The notes: generated by a model from the letters alone, not told the origin. Shown: positions 25,600 through 39,000, counted from the stretch's first letter. The stretch: 64,000 nucleotides of DNA from Cyanoderma ruficeps (GCA_008694505.1 VZDJ01007747.1:9518399-9582398), one strand, 5' to 3'. A program made the numbers and translations.

Positions 25600-26335
25600 T
25601 TTGGTGAATGAAGGCCAGGTCCCTTGGGTCCCAACAAACCTATGCAGCACTACAGGCTGGGACAGAGTGACTGGGAAGCTGCCCAGAGGAAAAGGGCCTG
25701 AGGGTGCTGGTTGTCAGTGGCTGAACATGAGCCAGCTGTGCCCAGGTGGCAAAGAAGGCCAGTGGTATCCTGGCCTGTGTCAGCAATAGTGTGGCCAGTG
25801 GGACCAGGGCAAGGATTGTCCCTCTGGGTTTTTCACTCAGCACTGATGAGGCTGCACCTTGAATGCTGTGGCCCATTCTGAGCCTCACTACAGGAGCCAC
25901 ACTGAACTGCCGGAGTGACAATGGAGCTCGTGAAGGGTCTGGAGCACAAGTTCTGTGAGGAGCAGCTGAGGGAGCTGGGGATGTTTAGCCTGGAAAAAAG
26001 AAGGCTCTGGGGAGACCTCATTGCTCTCTACAACTTTCTGAAAGAAAGGTGTAGCCAGATGGGGCTTGGTTTCTTCCCTCAGATAAGAAGTGACAGGAGG
26101 AGAGGAAAGGGCATCAAGCTGTGCCAGAGGAGAGTTAGATCAGATATTAGGAAAGATTTTTTTCACTGTATTGGAACAGGAACATGGTAGAGTCAACATC
26201 CTTGTCAGTGCTTAAAAGACATGCAGACAAGGCACTTAGAGCCATGGTGTGGGGTGGGCATGGCAGTGCTGGGTTAATGGTTGGACTTGATATTCTTAGA
26301 GGTCTTTTCCAACCTAAGTGATTCTATGATTCTAT
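25600..26335 (+). mobile_element. CR1 LINE, C-terminal RT region plus 3' UTR
   Basis: A 5'-truncated CR1 in forward orientation. It begins inside the end of the reverse-transcriptase ORF (the AACATGAGCCAGC and CAGCAATAGTGTGGCCAG phrases) and continues through the GAAGGGTCTGGAGCAC region. It ends in the classic 3' UTR with GGTTGGACTTGAT and the terminal TGATTCTATGATTCTAT. Its end belongs to the subfamily type with GTTGGACTTGAT, unlike the copy at 30935. Frames here in both strands are remnants or antisense shadows, not host genes. Confidence 0.96.
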
Positions 26336-29300
26336 CCTCCATCAATGCATGAAATGCCTCCTAAGCCTTAATGCACTCAAATTAGACACCTGACAGGTGA
26401 TCACAGAAGTTGCCTGGCAGTTCTTCCACCCCAAATGTGCTTGGTGTCAAGAGGGAAAGCTTCTATTTCTTCAGCTTCTATCATTTCTTCAAGAAAAGTC
26501 CACTTAAACTTGGAAATAAGGATGCAATTTCAGTTTCCAATTGCAGAATGCAATTTAAAGGCATGTCTATCACTGAGAATAAATTATCTTAAGAAGTACC
26601 AGGAGGTCATTATGTTTGTTCTGTTTGTAATTGCTTAGTTTTCATTTTAATTTTTCAGCTTTTGTTTTATTCATTCAGTGGAAGATTCTTGTTTGTGTCT
26701 GGGTTTTTTTACCCCATTGTCCTTGTTACATAATCCACATTCTTCAGTAATATAAATAGCCTGAAACCAGAAAACAAAGCCCTTTGAAACAGAACACCTT
26801 CAATACTTACCTTTCATTACAGTGTATCATAGTAACACTTTCAAGACCATAGACTAGAATGTCCAGTTAAGCATCTAATTATGCTGATCAATGTCCTTGT
26901 CCATTTAAATATCTGAATGAGGCTAGTTTCTCTTTCTGCAGTCTCTTATTTAGGTACATACTGATTTTTAAAAAAACTTTGATGAGCATGAGCTAGACGA
27001 GATTTTTTTTCCACTTTCCTATTTTCTTAAGTACCTCCATTATTATTACTGCTTTCCCAAGTATCAGGTATTGATATACTTTGAATTCAGAGAATGATTG
27101 AGTGCTCAGTTAAGTGCTCAATAACCCAGGCAAATATGCACTTCCAGATATGCTCTAAAATTTGTATTTCTAAGTAACACGCAGTATGTTTATAAATTAC
27201 TGGCCTGATAAAAATTACTTTGCTGATACACATTTAGCTCTGTTTTCAGTCATTTCTAACAGGCTCATGGGAAGAGGCAGATGACTAACACATAACAAAT
27301 TTCAAAGTGCATAGATGTTTATAAATCAAGAAGAAAGCAAAACCACCAATGTTGCATCTTAATTTTGCAATGTTGCATCCTATCAAAAAAGGATAGAAAA
27401 TTATGGCAAGGAATTTTTACTCTGATGAGATTTCAATTGCCTGTATTTATGTTGAAGGCTTGGGGTTTTTTTATCTGAATCTGAATCTGTAGTCATTTCT
27501 TCACAAAGAATATGTTGAATATAAAGCTCAAAGCAGCATTCTGTTTTATTAATTTGAAATAATAAAAAACTGCTAATCATCATTATTTCTAAATATTTAG
27601 ATGTCCTGAAGTGAGATATCTTACATAACACTCTATTACACAAATTTGCACACACCTCAATTACTGCCACTTCAACACTTTCAGAAGGCATCCATTCTGT
27701 TTTGCATGTAAAAATTAATCCTGAGGAAAAAAATCCACATCATTAAATTCCAACAAGAAACATGTATACTTATACTAAATGGAAGCAACATATGCATGTT
27801 GGATCCTAACCCTATGGAACACCATCTGTCTATGCTGGTTGGATGACATGCAACAGGGCAGTGGATGAGAAACAGTACTAGTCATTCACTTAAAAAGAAA
27901 AATTCAACACAGCCTTCTCTTGCAACACATTAAATAGGATAGCCAGAAGTGGCAGGGTGCTAATTACTCTAGTGATGTGATCCATTTTCTAAATAGTGAG
28001 AACATCAATAATTCAGTGGAAGTGGCTGTTAAAAAATTTAATGTCTGACAATCCAAGCCTGGCAAATAGAAAGATAATCTTTTGTGTCTACTAGTTGGCA
28101 TTCAGAGGCTTTCTTTTCATTAGAAAATATAAATGTATTGTTTCTGCTTGAGGCAGTCTAGATTATGAAAGATGACAGATGTATAATGTGTCTAGTTTTG
28201 ATTGTTTCAGGTAGGAAGGCAGAACCCAGCAGACAAAAATGCAGATGTCATATATTTAATGAAAATTAGGTTTACAAATATGTTTAATAAAGTCTGAATG
28301 GTTTCTGCTAATAGCAGCAGCCCAATTACATGGAAGTGAGTATAGCTACATAAACATAAAGATATGAAGTAATCAGGTGGTTCTGCTGACTGAATATTGC
28401 ATTCCAGTTAAGAAAAATCCCCTGCTTATTCACAAGAGCTTCATTTAGCTGCTGGCATCAACATTTCAGAGAGAGAGCATTAACAACTACAAAGTCAAAG
28501 CATATTGAAGAAATGGACTGGCAAGGCATTCTTTGCTTACATAAATGTCTAGCTTTCATATTTCTGCAGCAATGTAGACAACAATAAGTGATAAAAGCTT
28601 TCCTCTTTAGCCGTGTCAGACTGTAATTTGCAGGTACATGTTGTTTAAATAGAGAAGGTTAGAAAGGTATTGCCTTTGACCAAAAATTATAACATAGGTA
28701 CCTGCATAAGCTACAGCTCTGAAGAAAAGCATTACTGACGAGCTATTCCAAGGTATTTAGGCACTTAACTCCCATCCTGGCAAGTCCAGACTCTCAAAAT
28801 CAGTGACAATTAGGTGGTCAAATAAGAATTAGGTTCTCAAATAGCTTTGTTGATATGGGCCTATGTCCCAGACCTAAACAGGCTAAATGCTTCAATTAGA
28901 ATTTAGGTAGATCATAATATAATAGTCCTACTACAAGAAAAAGGGTTTAGCAATGCTATTTCTCTCCTTTTGCTGCTCAAACAGAATTTTAATGAAGGTC
29001 TTATAAAACAATCTCAGCATAGACAAGCTGCTTAAACACCCAAATCCTTGAATCATCAATATTTCAGCCCTCATGATTTTTCTCACCATAGACCAATAGA
29101 CAGAGCTTTATATTGTGTTCAAAGTCCCAAATGTAATCCTTCATTAAAATTTAGATTGATCCCTAAAGAAGATACTTCACACATTCATGCTTCTGATAAC
29201 TGATAATTGAATTTTATTAGTTTTATGATTAAGGTAGAAGCTGAGAGCATGCTTCAATTACTTGCCACATAATGTGATGCACTTGAAATTTTTACTTTCT

Positions 29301-30470
29301 AAAATTCCTCTGACATTAGCTGCAACTCTTCATTTCTGGCAACTCAAAGTAACACATTTCATTTCAACCTCGAAGTTTTCTCACAAGCACAAGCTACCCA
29401 TAAGCAAAGGGTGTCTGTAGTCCAGGATTAGCAAGTACCTACAGATACCAGTCATCTTAAATTATTTCACTTTATGTTCCTGAAAGGAAACTTTTCTCTT
29501 ATTTACCTACCCAGACCACTTCCAAGGTAACTCAAGCAGAAATTCAAACATCATACAAGTAGTCACTTCTCAAAACTTTGGAAAAAGAGGAAGTTATTTC
29601 TTTTCTGAGAACGAATTCATAAAAGTCCAGAAATAATCTCTCAAAAACTTAGAACAGCTTATGTAAGAAGATGGTTGATCTTGTAGCATGTATTCTCTGT
29701 AGAGTCAAGATCTAAATGAGCTGCATGCATATCAGAAAAATGTATCCATGAACTCAGCTGAAAGAATAGTTCTCAAGGAACTGTAAACTGGCAAAAACTC
29801 GTGCCAGGAAAACCACAGACAAGATCATTTAAATTCATCTTGAATGATGGGATAGGAAAAAAAAAATCTCAAAAAAACCTTATAAAAACTCTACTAACAT
29901 TTATCTACCTGCAATGAGTCTAAGCAAACCATTGTCAAAATCTTACAGTATACCTGATCTATTAAAATAAATGGATCTACACTATTTGTATAGAGATGAT
30001 ATTTTGCATGAACTCCTACCAGAAATGCCCAGCCTCTGTAATTAACGGCTGATTTTACTGCTTTATCTTCTGTCTGGATCATTTAAGGTTTATTAAATGC
30101 TGCAGTCAACAGTAACCAACTTTGATAATTGCTTTTCTCCGGAAAAAAAAAAATAAATCAATTTTACCTCTTTTCCAGTCACTAAATCAATGTTTGGGAA
30201 AAATAAAGATATCTTTTCATCCCTTTAGATTTATTATTTATTTTTATTCTTGATAATCACAAGTATTTCCCCACATATTGTAGTGTTGAGAATATAGTCC
30301 CTTAAGTATTAAAGATTATTTTGTGAAAGTCAAATCTATATGCTAATAGCGAAAACCCTAACCAAACAAGAAAACATCACAAATGCTTTAGAGATTGTTA
30401 CATCTTTTCATTAGGAACTAGTCCCATCTGAATGGGAAATAAAGAGGAGGAAAAACCCAATCACATAACA
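26336..30470. other. AT-rich unique sequence, no supported gene
   Basis: About 4.1 kb without recognisable gene or transposon. At 27347-27390 a phrase AATGTTGCATC is repeated after about 21 bp. The stretch 28000-28450 is AT-rich with homeodomain-like words (CCAATTACATGG) and could be a conserved non-coding element, but conservation cannot be seen from one sequence. Confidence 0.45.
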
Positions 30471-30525
30471 CAAAAAAAAAAAAAAACCCCAAAAAACCAA
30501 CCAACCAACCAACAAAACCCACCAA
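30471..30525. repeat. A/C-rich low-complexity tract
   Basis: An A15 run followed by CCCC, A6 and (CCAA)n. It has the same architecture as the tracts at 22976 and 56484. Confidence 0.87.
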
Positions 30526-30934
30526 GTACAGTCCCAAACAAAAAACCAAGAAGCAAAGATATCCATTGAGCCATGTTCCATGACTCAATCACTTCTGACA
30601 ACATAAGCAAAGACATGAAGGGAGAAATTCCCAAAAATTCTAGTAGCTCAACATGTAGCAACTTTTGAGGCTTTACTTATGACTCATCTTGTTTTCAAGG
30701 CCAAATTAATCAGTGTCTCCAACTAATGCTGAAAGAAATGCATTTCTGGGGGTACAAACTTTTTCACTGAACAAAAAATTTACTGACTACAGCTGGGTGG
30801 AGCACTGAACTTTTAGGCAGAAGGCAAAGATGAAAAACAATTATAAGTATAATTTAGTGCAAAATTAGAATTAAATTTCACAATAAAGTGAATAATTTGT
30901 GAGGTTTTCTCCTGCATGTTGTAAATATATTTTT
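30526..30934. other. AT-rich unique sequence, nothing recognised
   Basis: A short unique stretch between the A/C tract and the CR1 fragment. I see no gene, repeat or regulatory motif in it. Confidence 0.5.
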
Positions 30935-31057
30935 AAAGGCCAGGTTGGATAAAGCCTTGAGCAACCTGGTGTAGTGGGAGGCGTCCCTGCCCATTGGAGA
31001 GGGAGTTGGGACTAGATGATCTTAAAGGTCTCTTCCAACCCCATAGCATTCTATGAA
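30935..31057 (+). mobile_element. CR1 LINE, short 3'-end fragment
   Basis: Only the last 123 bp of a CR1 3' UTR remain. They contain AAGGCCAGGTTGGATAAAGC, AGCAACCTGGTGTAGTGGGA and GGACTAGATGATCTTAAAGG, followed by CATTCTATGAA. This ending (GAGCAACCTGGT...GGAACTAGATGAT type) marks a different CR1 subfamily from the copy at 25600. Extreme 5' truncation like this is normal for LINE insertions. Confidence 0.96.
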
Positions 31058-34000
31058 TATTATGTGGCATTATGTTGACATGTCACTATAATATTGCCTA
31101 TGTGCAAATATAACTGAATTTTAGTAAAAATATATACAAACTTAAAATTACACTTTTTTTCCCCTTGAAAAAACAATACTTGCATACACTCATAGCATAT
31201 TGATTCCCTGTTCTGAATATTAGAAATGTCAAACTCTATTCTGCACTGTGTTTTATGGAAGACTTTTGTAAACTCTGCTTCCCATTTCAACTTAAGCTAG
31301 GAAATTTTTCAGAAGGCATTTGCTAGTTTGCATCAGCCCATATCACCATCACTTAGCGCACTTCCAGCTGCTACCCTGGAGCTACTTTGGCACAGGTTCC
31401 TTTAGTCTATACTGCAGCCATTACTTTGCACAGTCTTGGTAAGCTTAAATTTAATATTTAATTTTTTTTAATGTTGTTTTCTCCCAGTTTGCAAATGAAA
31501 TATTGTGTGTGCCTATTCAAAATCCTATGTATTTGGTACTTTTTGAGTTATTCCTTTGTGTTCTTAAAACCTAACTTAACAAACACAAACCGTAACAATT
31601 AAACTTTGGAGAAATTCCTAGTGCGCAATTTCCAACTATTATATCATTTGATGACTTTCCTAAATAATTTTTGGATATTTTTCCCTGCAATAGTTAAAAT
31701 ATTTACCATGTAAATATCCACCTTTTATTCCTCTGCAGGTGGTTAAAGCATTGCTTTTGTGATAACTCTAAAGGTCATCTCCATCAGGCAGCATTAAAGG
31801 AAGTCAACTTTCACAGATGTTTGATTCCAAAGCAGACTACAGAGAAGTCATCAGAATGCTACTGTGATTTTGTTACCTTTGGAGAGTGCTTATTATTTAG
31901 CTGTCATCATTAAAAATTCAAAGCAGTGCATTGGCAAAGCAAGCTGAAATGAGATTCTCCCACCACCCACATTTATGGGTAAACAACTGGGGAAAGTTGG
32001 ATTTAAAAAAAAAAAGTGAAGAGAGAATAAGTTGCCCTTAGAAACAGAACCTTAGGCATTCTAAAAGCTTCAAAATTTGACTTAAAAATCCACAGGTTTA
32101 CGGTGATTTTGTTTCCAGACACTTCACCCAACATAAACCTAGGTAATTATAAGAAATAGCAAGGTGGCAGTGTTTTGAACAGCATACTGATTTGAAGAGC
32201 AGCACTCAAGATTTGGACACGACCAAGCCCTTTTGGGGTGTTTTACCTTAAAAGCAAGAACTCTGTGTTGTGCACCATTAAACCAGCAACAAATTCTTTG
32301 CACTGGTGTTTCTCTTCGGTGTGGTATCAAGCAATATATTTGGCATGAATAATCCCTTTACTTTGGTTCTTTAAGTCCTGTAGGAAGGGAATAAGGACCT
32401 CAGATTACTTCATTGATTTGAAACTGAGATTGTGTTCTGGAGATACATAGGACCTGCCACATCTGTTCTTCTGCCAATATCCACAGCTGCTCAAAGAAAC
32501 TGAGAGATGGGAGAGTAAGGCAGCTCAGAACTGCTGTTCCATCACTGCCACATTGTCAAAAGGGACACTACAGCCCTGGGTAAGAGCTCTATGTAATTTT
32601 AATTTCTTTTCCTTCTTTTTATTCAAAATAAAATTTACAGTTGACTTCCTACATCCTACAAAATTTTATTAGGAACCCGTCTGAAGGGGCTAAAGGAACC
32701 CGTCTAAAGGAAGCTAGAAAGAGGAATGTACCTGAAATGTTACCCTTTCCCAAGTTTAGACATTGATTTGTAGGATGTAGAGAGAGCCCCTCTGTGAACA
32801 GGCTTGTCATCACACATCTTTTGAATTAGAAAAACAATTCAAGAAACAAGACAAAATAAAAAACAAGTTCTATTCACCCACCTCACCATTTTGTCTTCAG
32901 AAGTTAAGGAATTCACCGAAAAATAAAAAACAAACATAAAACCCACAAACAAACCAACCAAATGTGAATTGAGTCAGAAGTGCTGAAAGCTGCTGCCAAT
33001 ATCCTGAGCCCAAACTACCAGTTATCCTAGCCCAAAGACATTCCTCCTACTGAAATCATGACATAACACAGGAAGGAGTTTAAGGCCTGTAAATTTTAGT
33101 CATCCCTATCAATGAATTAGCATTTAGCTAATAATTTCCAATTCACATCTAATTAAGTGCCTCCAGCTGAGTGTAGCTACGCAGACTCTTTCATCAAAGC
33201 AGCACCAACATCACCTGCCTCTATGGGAGTCACTTCCTGAGGTCCTCTTGCTACATCACCGAAGTGTACAGAAGGAGCAGAGAACATTTTCTTTCTCAAC
33301 TTAAACATCTTGGTTAGAACCTTAAAGTTCATAGGGATGAAATTGAGCTATAGAATTAGTAGGCATAGAGAAAGATAAAAGTCTTAATGGATTGGCTAAG
33401 CCAAACCACAATTTGTCTCATATTATAGAGAAATATGTACTGAAGACTGAGTTAGGTCTCTTCCTGCAGTCTAAGTGGATTTCCATAATAGAAAATTCAT
33501 TTATTCAACCATCTCATGAAAACTAGTGAATGGCCTATGAATGATCTATGTCTATGACATAAATCTTTCATTGACTTATTTTTGTAAAGCACTTCCCCGT
33601 CATGTACCGTATATTATAAAACTCAGCCATCCTAAAACCAAATATCTGTTCTCCGTGCAAACAGGAAAGGACACCACCCCAATCTACATCTGTTTCAGAA
33701 TTTATTAGAAAACATTAAACCTATAAAAACTCATTGCCTAAATTTGAGGTTAGAATAAATCACCCAGTTATTGATAAAGGAATTAAAGTATTCTACATAT
33801 TCCAAAGAGAAGTATGATATTTGAAGGCTTGAGGTTATATTGGTTCCACCAATATATTAAAGATGTTAAAATCTTAGAGCTGCTAATTAGTCAATTCTAA
33901 TGCAGAAGCAGTAAATAGTCCCTCCTAGACTGTGGCAAAGAAGAAGACACTGAATGCAATTTTTTTTTTTTGTACTTTAAATGGATATCCAATGATCAGC

Positions 34001-35099
34001 TTAATAGGTGGAAAATAAAGCTTCTGTTACATACTCTCTTGTGTGTCCTATTTCTTTAAAGTTGTTCCATTTTTCACCCCATTAGTGAGCATGCTCTTTC
34101 TCAATTCAACACTCCTGAGAGAAGCATGTTATTCTGGGGGGCCATAGCTGATGCTGCTTTCCACTTGCAAAGTTTGAGTCCCCTTCCCCTCTAATTCTGC
34201 AGCCAGCTCTGCTGCAGGCTTATGCAGAGATGCTCTGAGGCCACTCAGGTTTCACAGAGGGATCCCAACACAGAGCAGTAAAGCCTTACTGAACAAGTGA
34301 GGATGTTTGTGGGCCCATCAGGCAGTGGTGTGTGGCAATGATGTAGCTGAAGCCACGTGTTAAACGCTTCTAGCATTCATGTCTCCCATTTGAATAGAGG
34401 CTTTCTTTTCTCCTTCCTGCTTCTAGGCTTTTAAGAACTTCACCTCCATGTGGAGGCCGTTCACGGCTCTTATCTGCTGGGAGAAAGGCTGCAAAGGAAG
34501 CAACACACTTTGCCTAGGATCAAAAATATCCTCTGAAGATGATTTTTCTCTTTTCTCTCTAGACACAAAGGCTAGAGTGACTTCTAATTTAGACAGCCCA
34601 GCCAAGTGCTTAGCATTACCTCTGCAACAATCAGCCACATCAATTTTCCTCTTTGCTTTTCAAGTTGTTATGAACTATAACCATACACATTTGCTGAGCG
34701 AACAGTGGTCATGCCTGACAGGTTGCCCACAAACTAAAATACATCCAAAGTGATGGCTCTACAGAGCACAGCTATTTGAGATAATTGTTGCTTAATTTTG
34801 GTAATGACATTTTGAAATAAATACTGAGGCCCTGATTGAAAAGTATCTGTATTTTTCTGTTCCTTCTACTTGCCCATATTGTTATAGCTGGTAATACCTT
34901 TAACAAACTACAGAACACTGGAAAAATTAACTATTATTGGCCGTCAAGTTTTGATACAAGAAAAGTCAGCCTTTAATATAAGCCTACATTCTGACATTGT
35001 GATTTTATATGCAAAATATGCAGAAGAGAATAACACAGATAAAATCTGCCTTTTTAACTCCTCTCTTATAGCAAAAAATACTCCTGAGAAGTATTTCCA
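31058..35099. other. AT-rich unique sequence with one nested repeat cluster
   Basis: No gene is recognised. The 32.65-32.78 kb segment with a perfect inverted repeat around a tandem duplication is listed separately. An A/C-rich patch occurs near 32920-32965, and a T12 run near 33960. A 101-codon plus frame at 34448-34753 overlaps an open minus frame and has no exon-like ends. Confidence 0.45.
32649..32780. repeat. 14-bp perfect inverted repeat enclosing a tandem duplication
   Basis: CTACATCCTACAAA at 32649-32662 is the exact reverse complement of TTTGTAGGATGTAG at 32767-32780. Between them AGGAACCCGTCT occurs twice with a 23-bp period (32671 and 32694), with degenerate continuation of the unit. 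The structure could fold into a stem with a loop of about 104 nt. It resembles no element I know. Confidence 0.85.
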
Positions 35100-36003
35100 C
35101 ACCCATGAAGCTCAAGAAACTGATTGGGAATAGTCAACTTGGATTCAGGAAGGGGAAATCCCTCTGGACCAACCTGATAGCCTTCTACAATGGGGAGGCT
35201 AGTCTGTTGCATGAGAACAGAGCTGTGGATGTTGCTTACTGCAATTTTACTGGGGCCTTGGTCCAACTGAAGGCATGTCCTGAGTTCTGCATCTCAGGGC
35301 TCACTAATGGGCCCAAGGCTATTCAATATCGTCACTGATGACCTGGACAACGGGACAGAGCAGCCTCAGCAAGTTCAGAGGATACCAAACAGGGAGGAGT
35401 ATCCAGTACATCAGACAGTTGTGCCATCTCTCAGAGGGGCCTGGACAAGCCAGAGGCTGAGGGGAATGCCATGCATTTCACGAAGAAATGCAGGGCCCTG
35501 CACACAGGGAGGAATATCCTCAAGGACCTGTATATCCTGGGGGCTCCAGCTGGAAAACAGCTTTCCTAAGAAGGGCCTCAGGGTCCTAGGGAAGAGCAAT
35601 AGAAGCCAGCAGTACACCCTTGAAGCAAAAAGTATCCCCAGCTGCATAGGGATCCTTCCTGTCAGGTGATTTTTCCTCTCTTCTTGGTGAAGATGAGTCC
35701 ACATCTCAACTGCTAAGTCCAGTTCTGGGCTTCTAAGAAAAAGCAGACATGGACTTGTTTGTGTGAGTCCAATACAGGACTGCAAAGATGATTAAGAGAC
35801 TGGAGCATCTCTCATATGGGCTGAGAGGGCTGGGGCCATTCAGCCTGGGAAAGAGAAGGCTCATGGGGGATCTCAGCATGTATAAGCACCCCATGAGAAA
35901 AAATTATGAAGAGGAGCCAGACTCCCTGTGCAGGGAGATTGGACTACAAGATACCCAGTGGTCCCTTCCAAACTTACCATTTTGTGATTCTGTGATTCTA
36001 TGA
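35100..36003 (+). mobile_element. CR1 LINE with RT remnant and internal deletions
   Basis: The most 5'-complete CR1 in the window. It starts within the reverse-transcriptase ORF (GGATTCAGGAAGGGGAAATC, then ACCAACCTGATAGCCTTCTA) and passes the region that encodes a FNIVTDDLD-like motif near 35320-35350. It then reaches the GACTGGAGCATCTC and GGGGCCATTCAGCCTGG segments and ends GTGATTCTGTGATTCTAT. Compared with the usual order, pieces are missing between about 35220 and 35300 and again before 35920, so it carries internal deletions. Stops and frameshifts break every frame. It is inactive. Confidence 0.94.
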
Positions 36004-39000
36004 ACTAAGTATTAATATTGCATATGTATTTTTTTTAACCTGAAGATCTTAAGTAAAGCATATATTTCCAGAAAAAATTCAAAAGTAAAAACCTTAAAAA
36101 CTCCCCAGGCAGATAGATGAGGTTGAGCAGGGAGAAGGAACCAGCAGGGCAAAAGTAATTCAAATTAGCTAAGGGTCTCCTGCCTTACCTGAAACCACTA
36201 AAAGTCTGCTTTTGTGGATACGTACAAAAGAGCTAATACAATTCTTGTAGGTAAGGAGAAAAAGTGTAAAGTAACAATGTAAGCTAAATTATATCACTAA
36301 ATGGTGAAAAACATTACGTGGAGCACCAAGCCTCCCCCGAGCCAGTAAATGCAAGGTCACTCCTGGGGCTTATCCTAGTGCAGCTCAAAAGGGGAAAGAT
36401 GAAAATAAGAGGAATTTACAGCTGATAAATGGTACACATTCCCATTAGTCAGAATTTTTAACACACCTAGCAAAGTAATTTCTTTCTCAAAATCTTGCAT
36501 TGAAGATATATAAACCCTGTTGCCTCCAGACACTCTCAAAAAGAAATATTCCTTTACTTTATATTCTCCTCCCTGTAAGAGTATACTTAATCCATTCTCT
36601 AGCAGCTTCAGTGTTGTACCTGTAACAGACAAAACTTTTGTCTTTCTGTAGGACTCCCCCTTTCTCTGCCTCAGTTTCTCATTTGTTACATGGCAAAAAA
36701 TCACATTTTGAAACTTGACAGGAATGTTAGTACTACAGTATATTACAGACTGAGAGGTTTAGATATTACATTGATAAAGACTGTACAGATGATAAGTAGT
36801 TCTATCATTTGTATTTATAAACACATTAATGGAGATAATCACAGAATTATCATTGAATTCTACTTTTAGAAAACCGTGGTGGTATTGGTCATTTGTTTAC
36901 TTTATTCCCATAGAAAAAATGGCATTTGTAGAATAAACTACTAGGAAATAGACTAAAATATTACCTTTTCTGTAACACTCTCATTTCTCCCATGTCTGTT
37001 TCATATGCTGTATTTTCAAATTCCATCCATTCTATTTGCACTCTTTCAAAATCATCCTGTCAGGTTCTTCAGTTCCATTCTTTTATGTTTAAATAAATAA
37101 TGTGAAATGAAGTGTTTTGGGGTCAGGGGGACTGAGGGGTTCTGCCTGCTGGCTGATATCATATGTTATGCTGTATTTGCATATGTTCTCAAAAAACGTG
37201 GAGGCATATCTGAAGAAGTCAAAAAAGAACTAAAAAATGTTACAAACCTAAAGCTGTAGCCATCTGGAGCAAGAGCAATGCCTGCCATGAACTTACATAC
37301 CTCAGACTCTGAAGGATTTTCAAGCTGAGTGAATTCACATCTGTCAGAGAAACAGGTAGAATTTTATGCAATGGAATGCAACGTAGCACCTAGCTGCAAT
37401 TAAAATTATAATTAGAGAGCCTTACCTAGTGTGCTCACAGTAATTTGGGATCATTTGTTTTTCTGGTAGAGACAGAAAGAAGGCCCAGTCTAAAACTGAG
37501 AGTGATCTACTGGCTGCTGATATGTTGTCTCTGCCCCAGGAATGGCTCCTCTTGCTTGGAACAACCCCAGGCACAGCCAGCTGCTGCTGTTCCCATAAAG
37601 CTATTTATGTTTTTGAAGCCCAAGAGGAATTGTTTCAGGTTCTTAGCTACATATCTTTACCAAATAAGGTTACCTGATTTCCTGATTTCCAGCATAAATT
37701 GCCTCCTAATACAGGTTATATAAGAAGTAAGATGCATGCTTTTATTAAAGCCGATACTCACTGGAAATCTGAGCCACCATGTACTCCCTGCCTGTTTTGT
37801 TTGATTCAGAGAACCAAAACTTCAGTCTGTGGGTCTGAGACATGAATAGGGCAAAGCTTCCCACTCCATTCATATTCAGCATATGGACAGATTTGTCATG
37901 GGAGAGGCGCAGGGTGAAGTGGATCCTGGTCTCCTCCCAGCTGAACACTCAGCAATAAGATGGGGCCCTGTGTGGCCATCACTGTTACAGGGGCTGCCTC
38001 CACATCCAAACATCCCCAATGAACAATTACATTATTTTTACTATACTTGATCATCTAGGATTGTCTCTTCTGCAGAATTTCAATTTGTCATGTTAAAAAT
38101 TTCTAGATTCAACATAAATATGAGAATGAATTTGGTATAAAATTCAAAGACTAAGAAGCAGCTAAAAGGGCATATTTTACCTATTGCCATTTCACAGTAG
38201 GGATAGTTGAGATTTACTTACCATCCTAAAACTAAGTAACAAGCAGCATTAAACTCTGGTTTCTTTAGGAGCTCTTAGAAATTATAACAATTATGTTTCT
38301 AGAGTTTACATATGTGATTAAGGAGTGATTTTATTATTTCAAAGAACCTGATCAAATTTCTCTACCTGCAGTAGACTTATCATTGTGAAATTTTTGGCTT
38401 TAAAAATATGAAAGCCATTACAGAAGAGCAGGGCATAGCCTTATTCATCTTGACAAGCTCAAGGCAATGATGAATGATTTCTAAGAGAAAAATCTGTCAT
38501 TATGCTTTGTAGTAGTCAAGGGAAGGGACAGTAAACAAGCCACTGACTAAGTGTTCACAAACACTGTGGTATTTTTTGCAGGTGCTGTATAAAATAGTTT
38601 TTAATAACTGTCATCAAAGAGCACTAAGTTCATCAGCTGTCATAATGAAATGACAATATATTTTGAACAAAGTTGTAATCTTATAATTTTAAAACTGAGT
38701 CTTCAGTATGTGAAAAATCAGGAAATGAAAAGCAAACATCTCTTCTGAATTCCCTTTTTGTTCCCAGGCAGGCCTGTGAGAGATAATTGAATGAAAGTAC
38801 AATCAGGATGCTACATAACACCTATAACAGCTTAGGAAGAAACCAACTCATTTCATATGTTCAGGTTTTTTAAGTGTAACAGTCAAATTTCTGTGATCTA
38901 CTGCTTTAGTTATTTTACTAGGAAGACTGGGGTTCTCTTGTGGAAGAATCCGAGGAAGTAGAGTCAGAACAAAATGAGTATTTCCTGACAATGTTCTTTT

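Noticed and set aside
25640..25921. 93-codon minus frame and overlapping 65- and 91-codon plus frames
   Set aside because: All lie within the CR1 at 25600-26335.
35307..35785. 120-codon plus and 124-codon minus frames
   Set aside because: Both lie inside the decayed CR1 at 35100-36003. The FNIVTDDLD-like motif belongs to its reverse transcriptase, not to a host gene.
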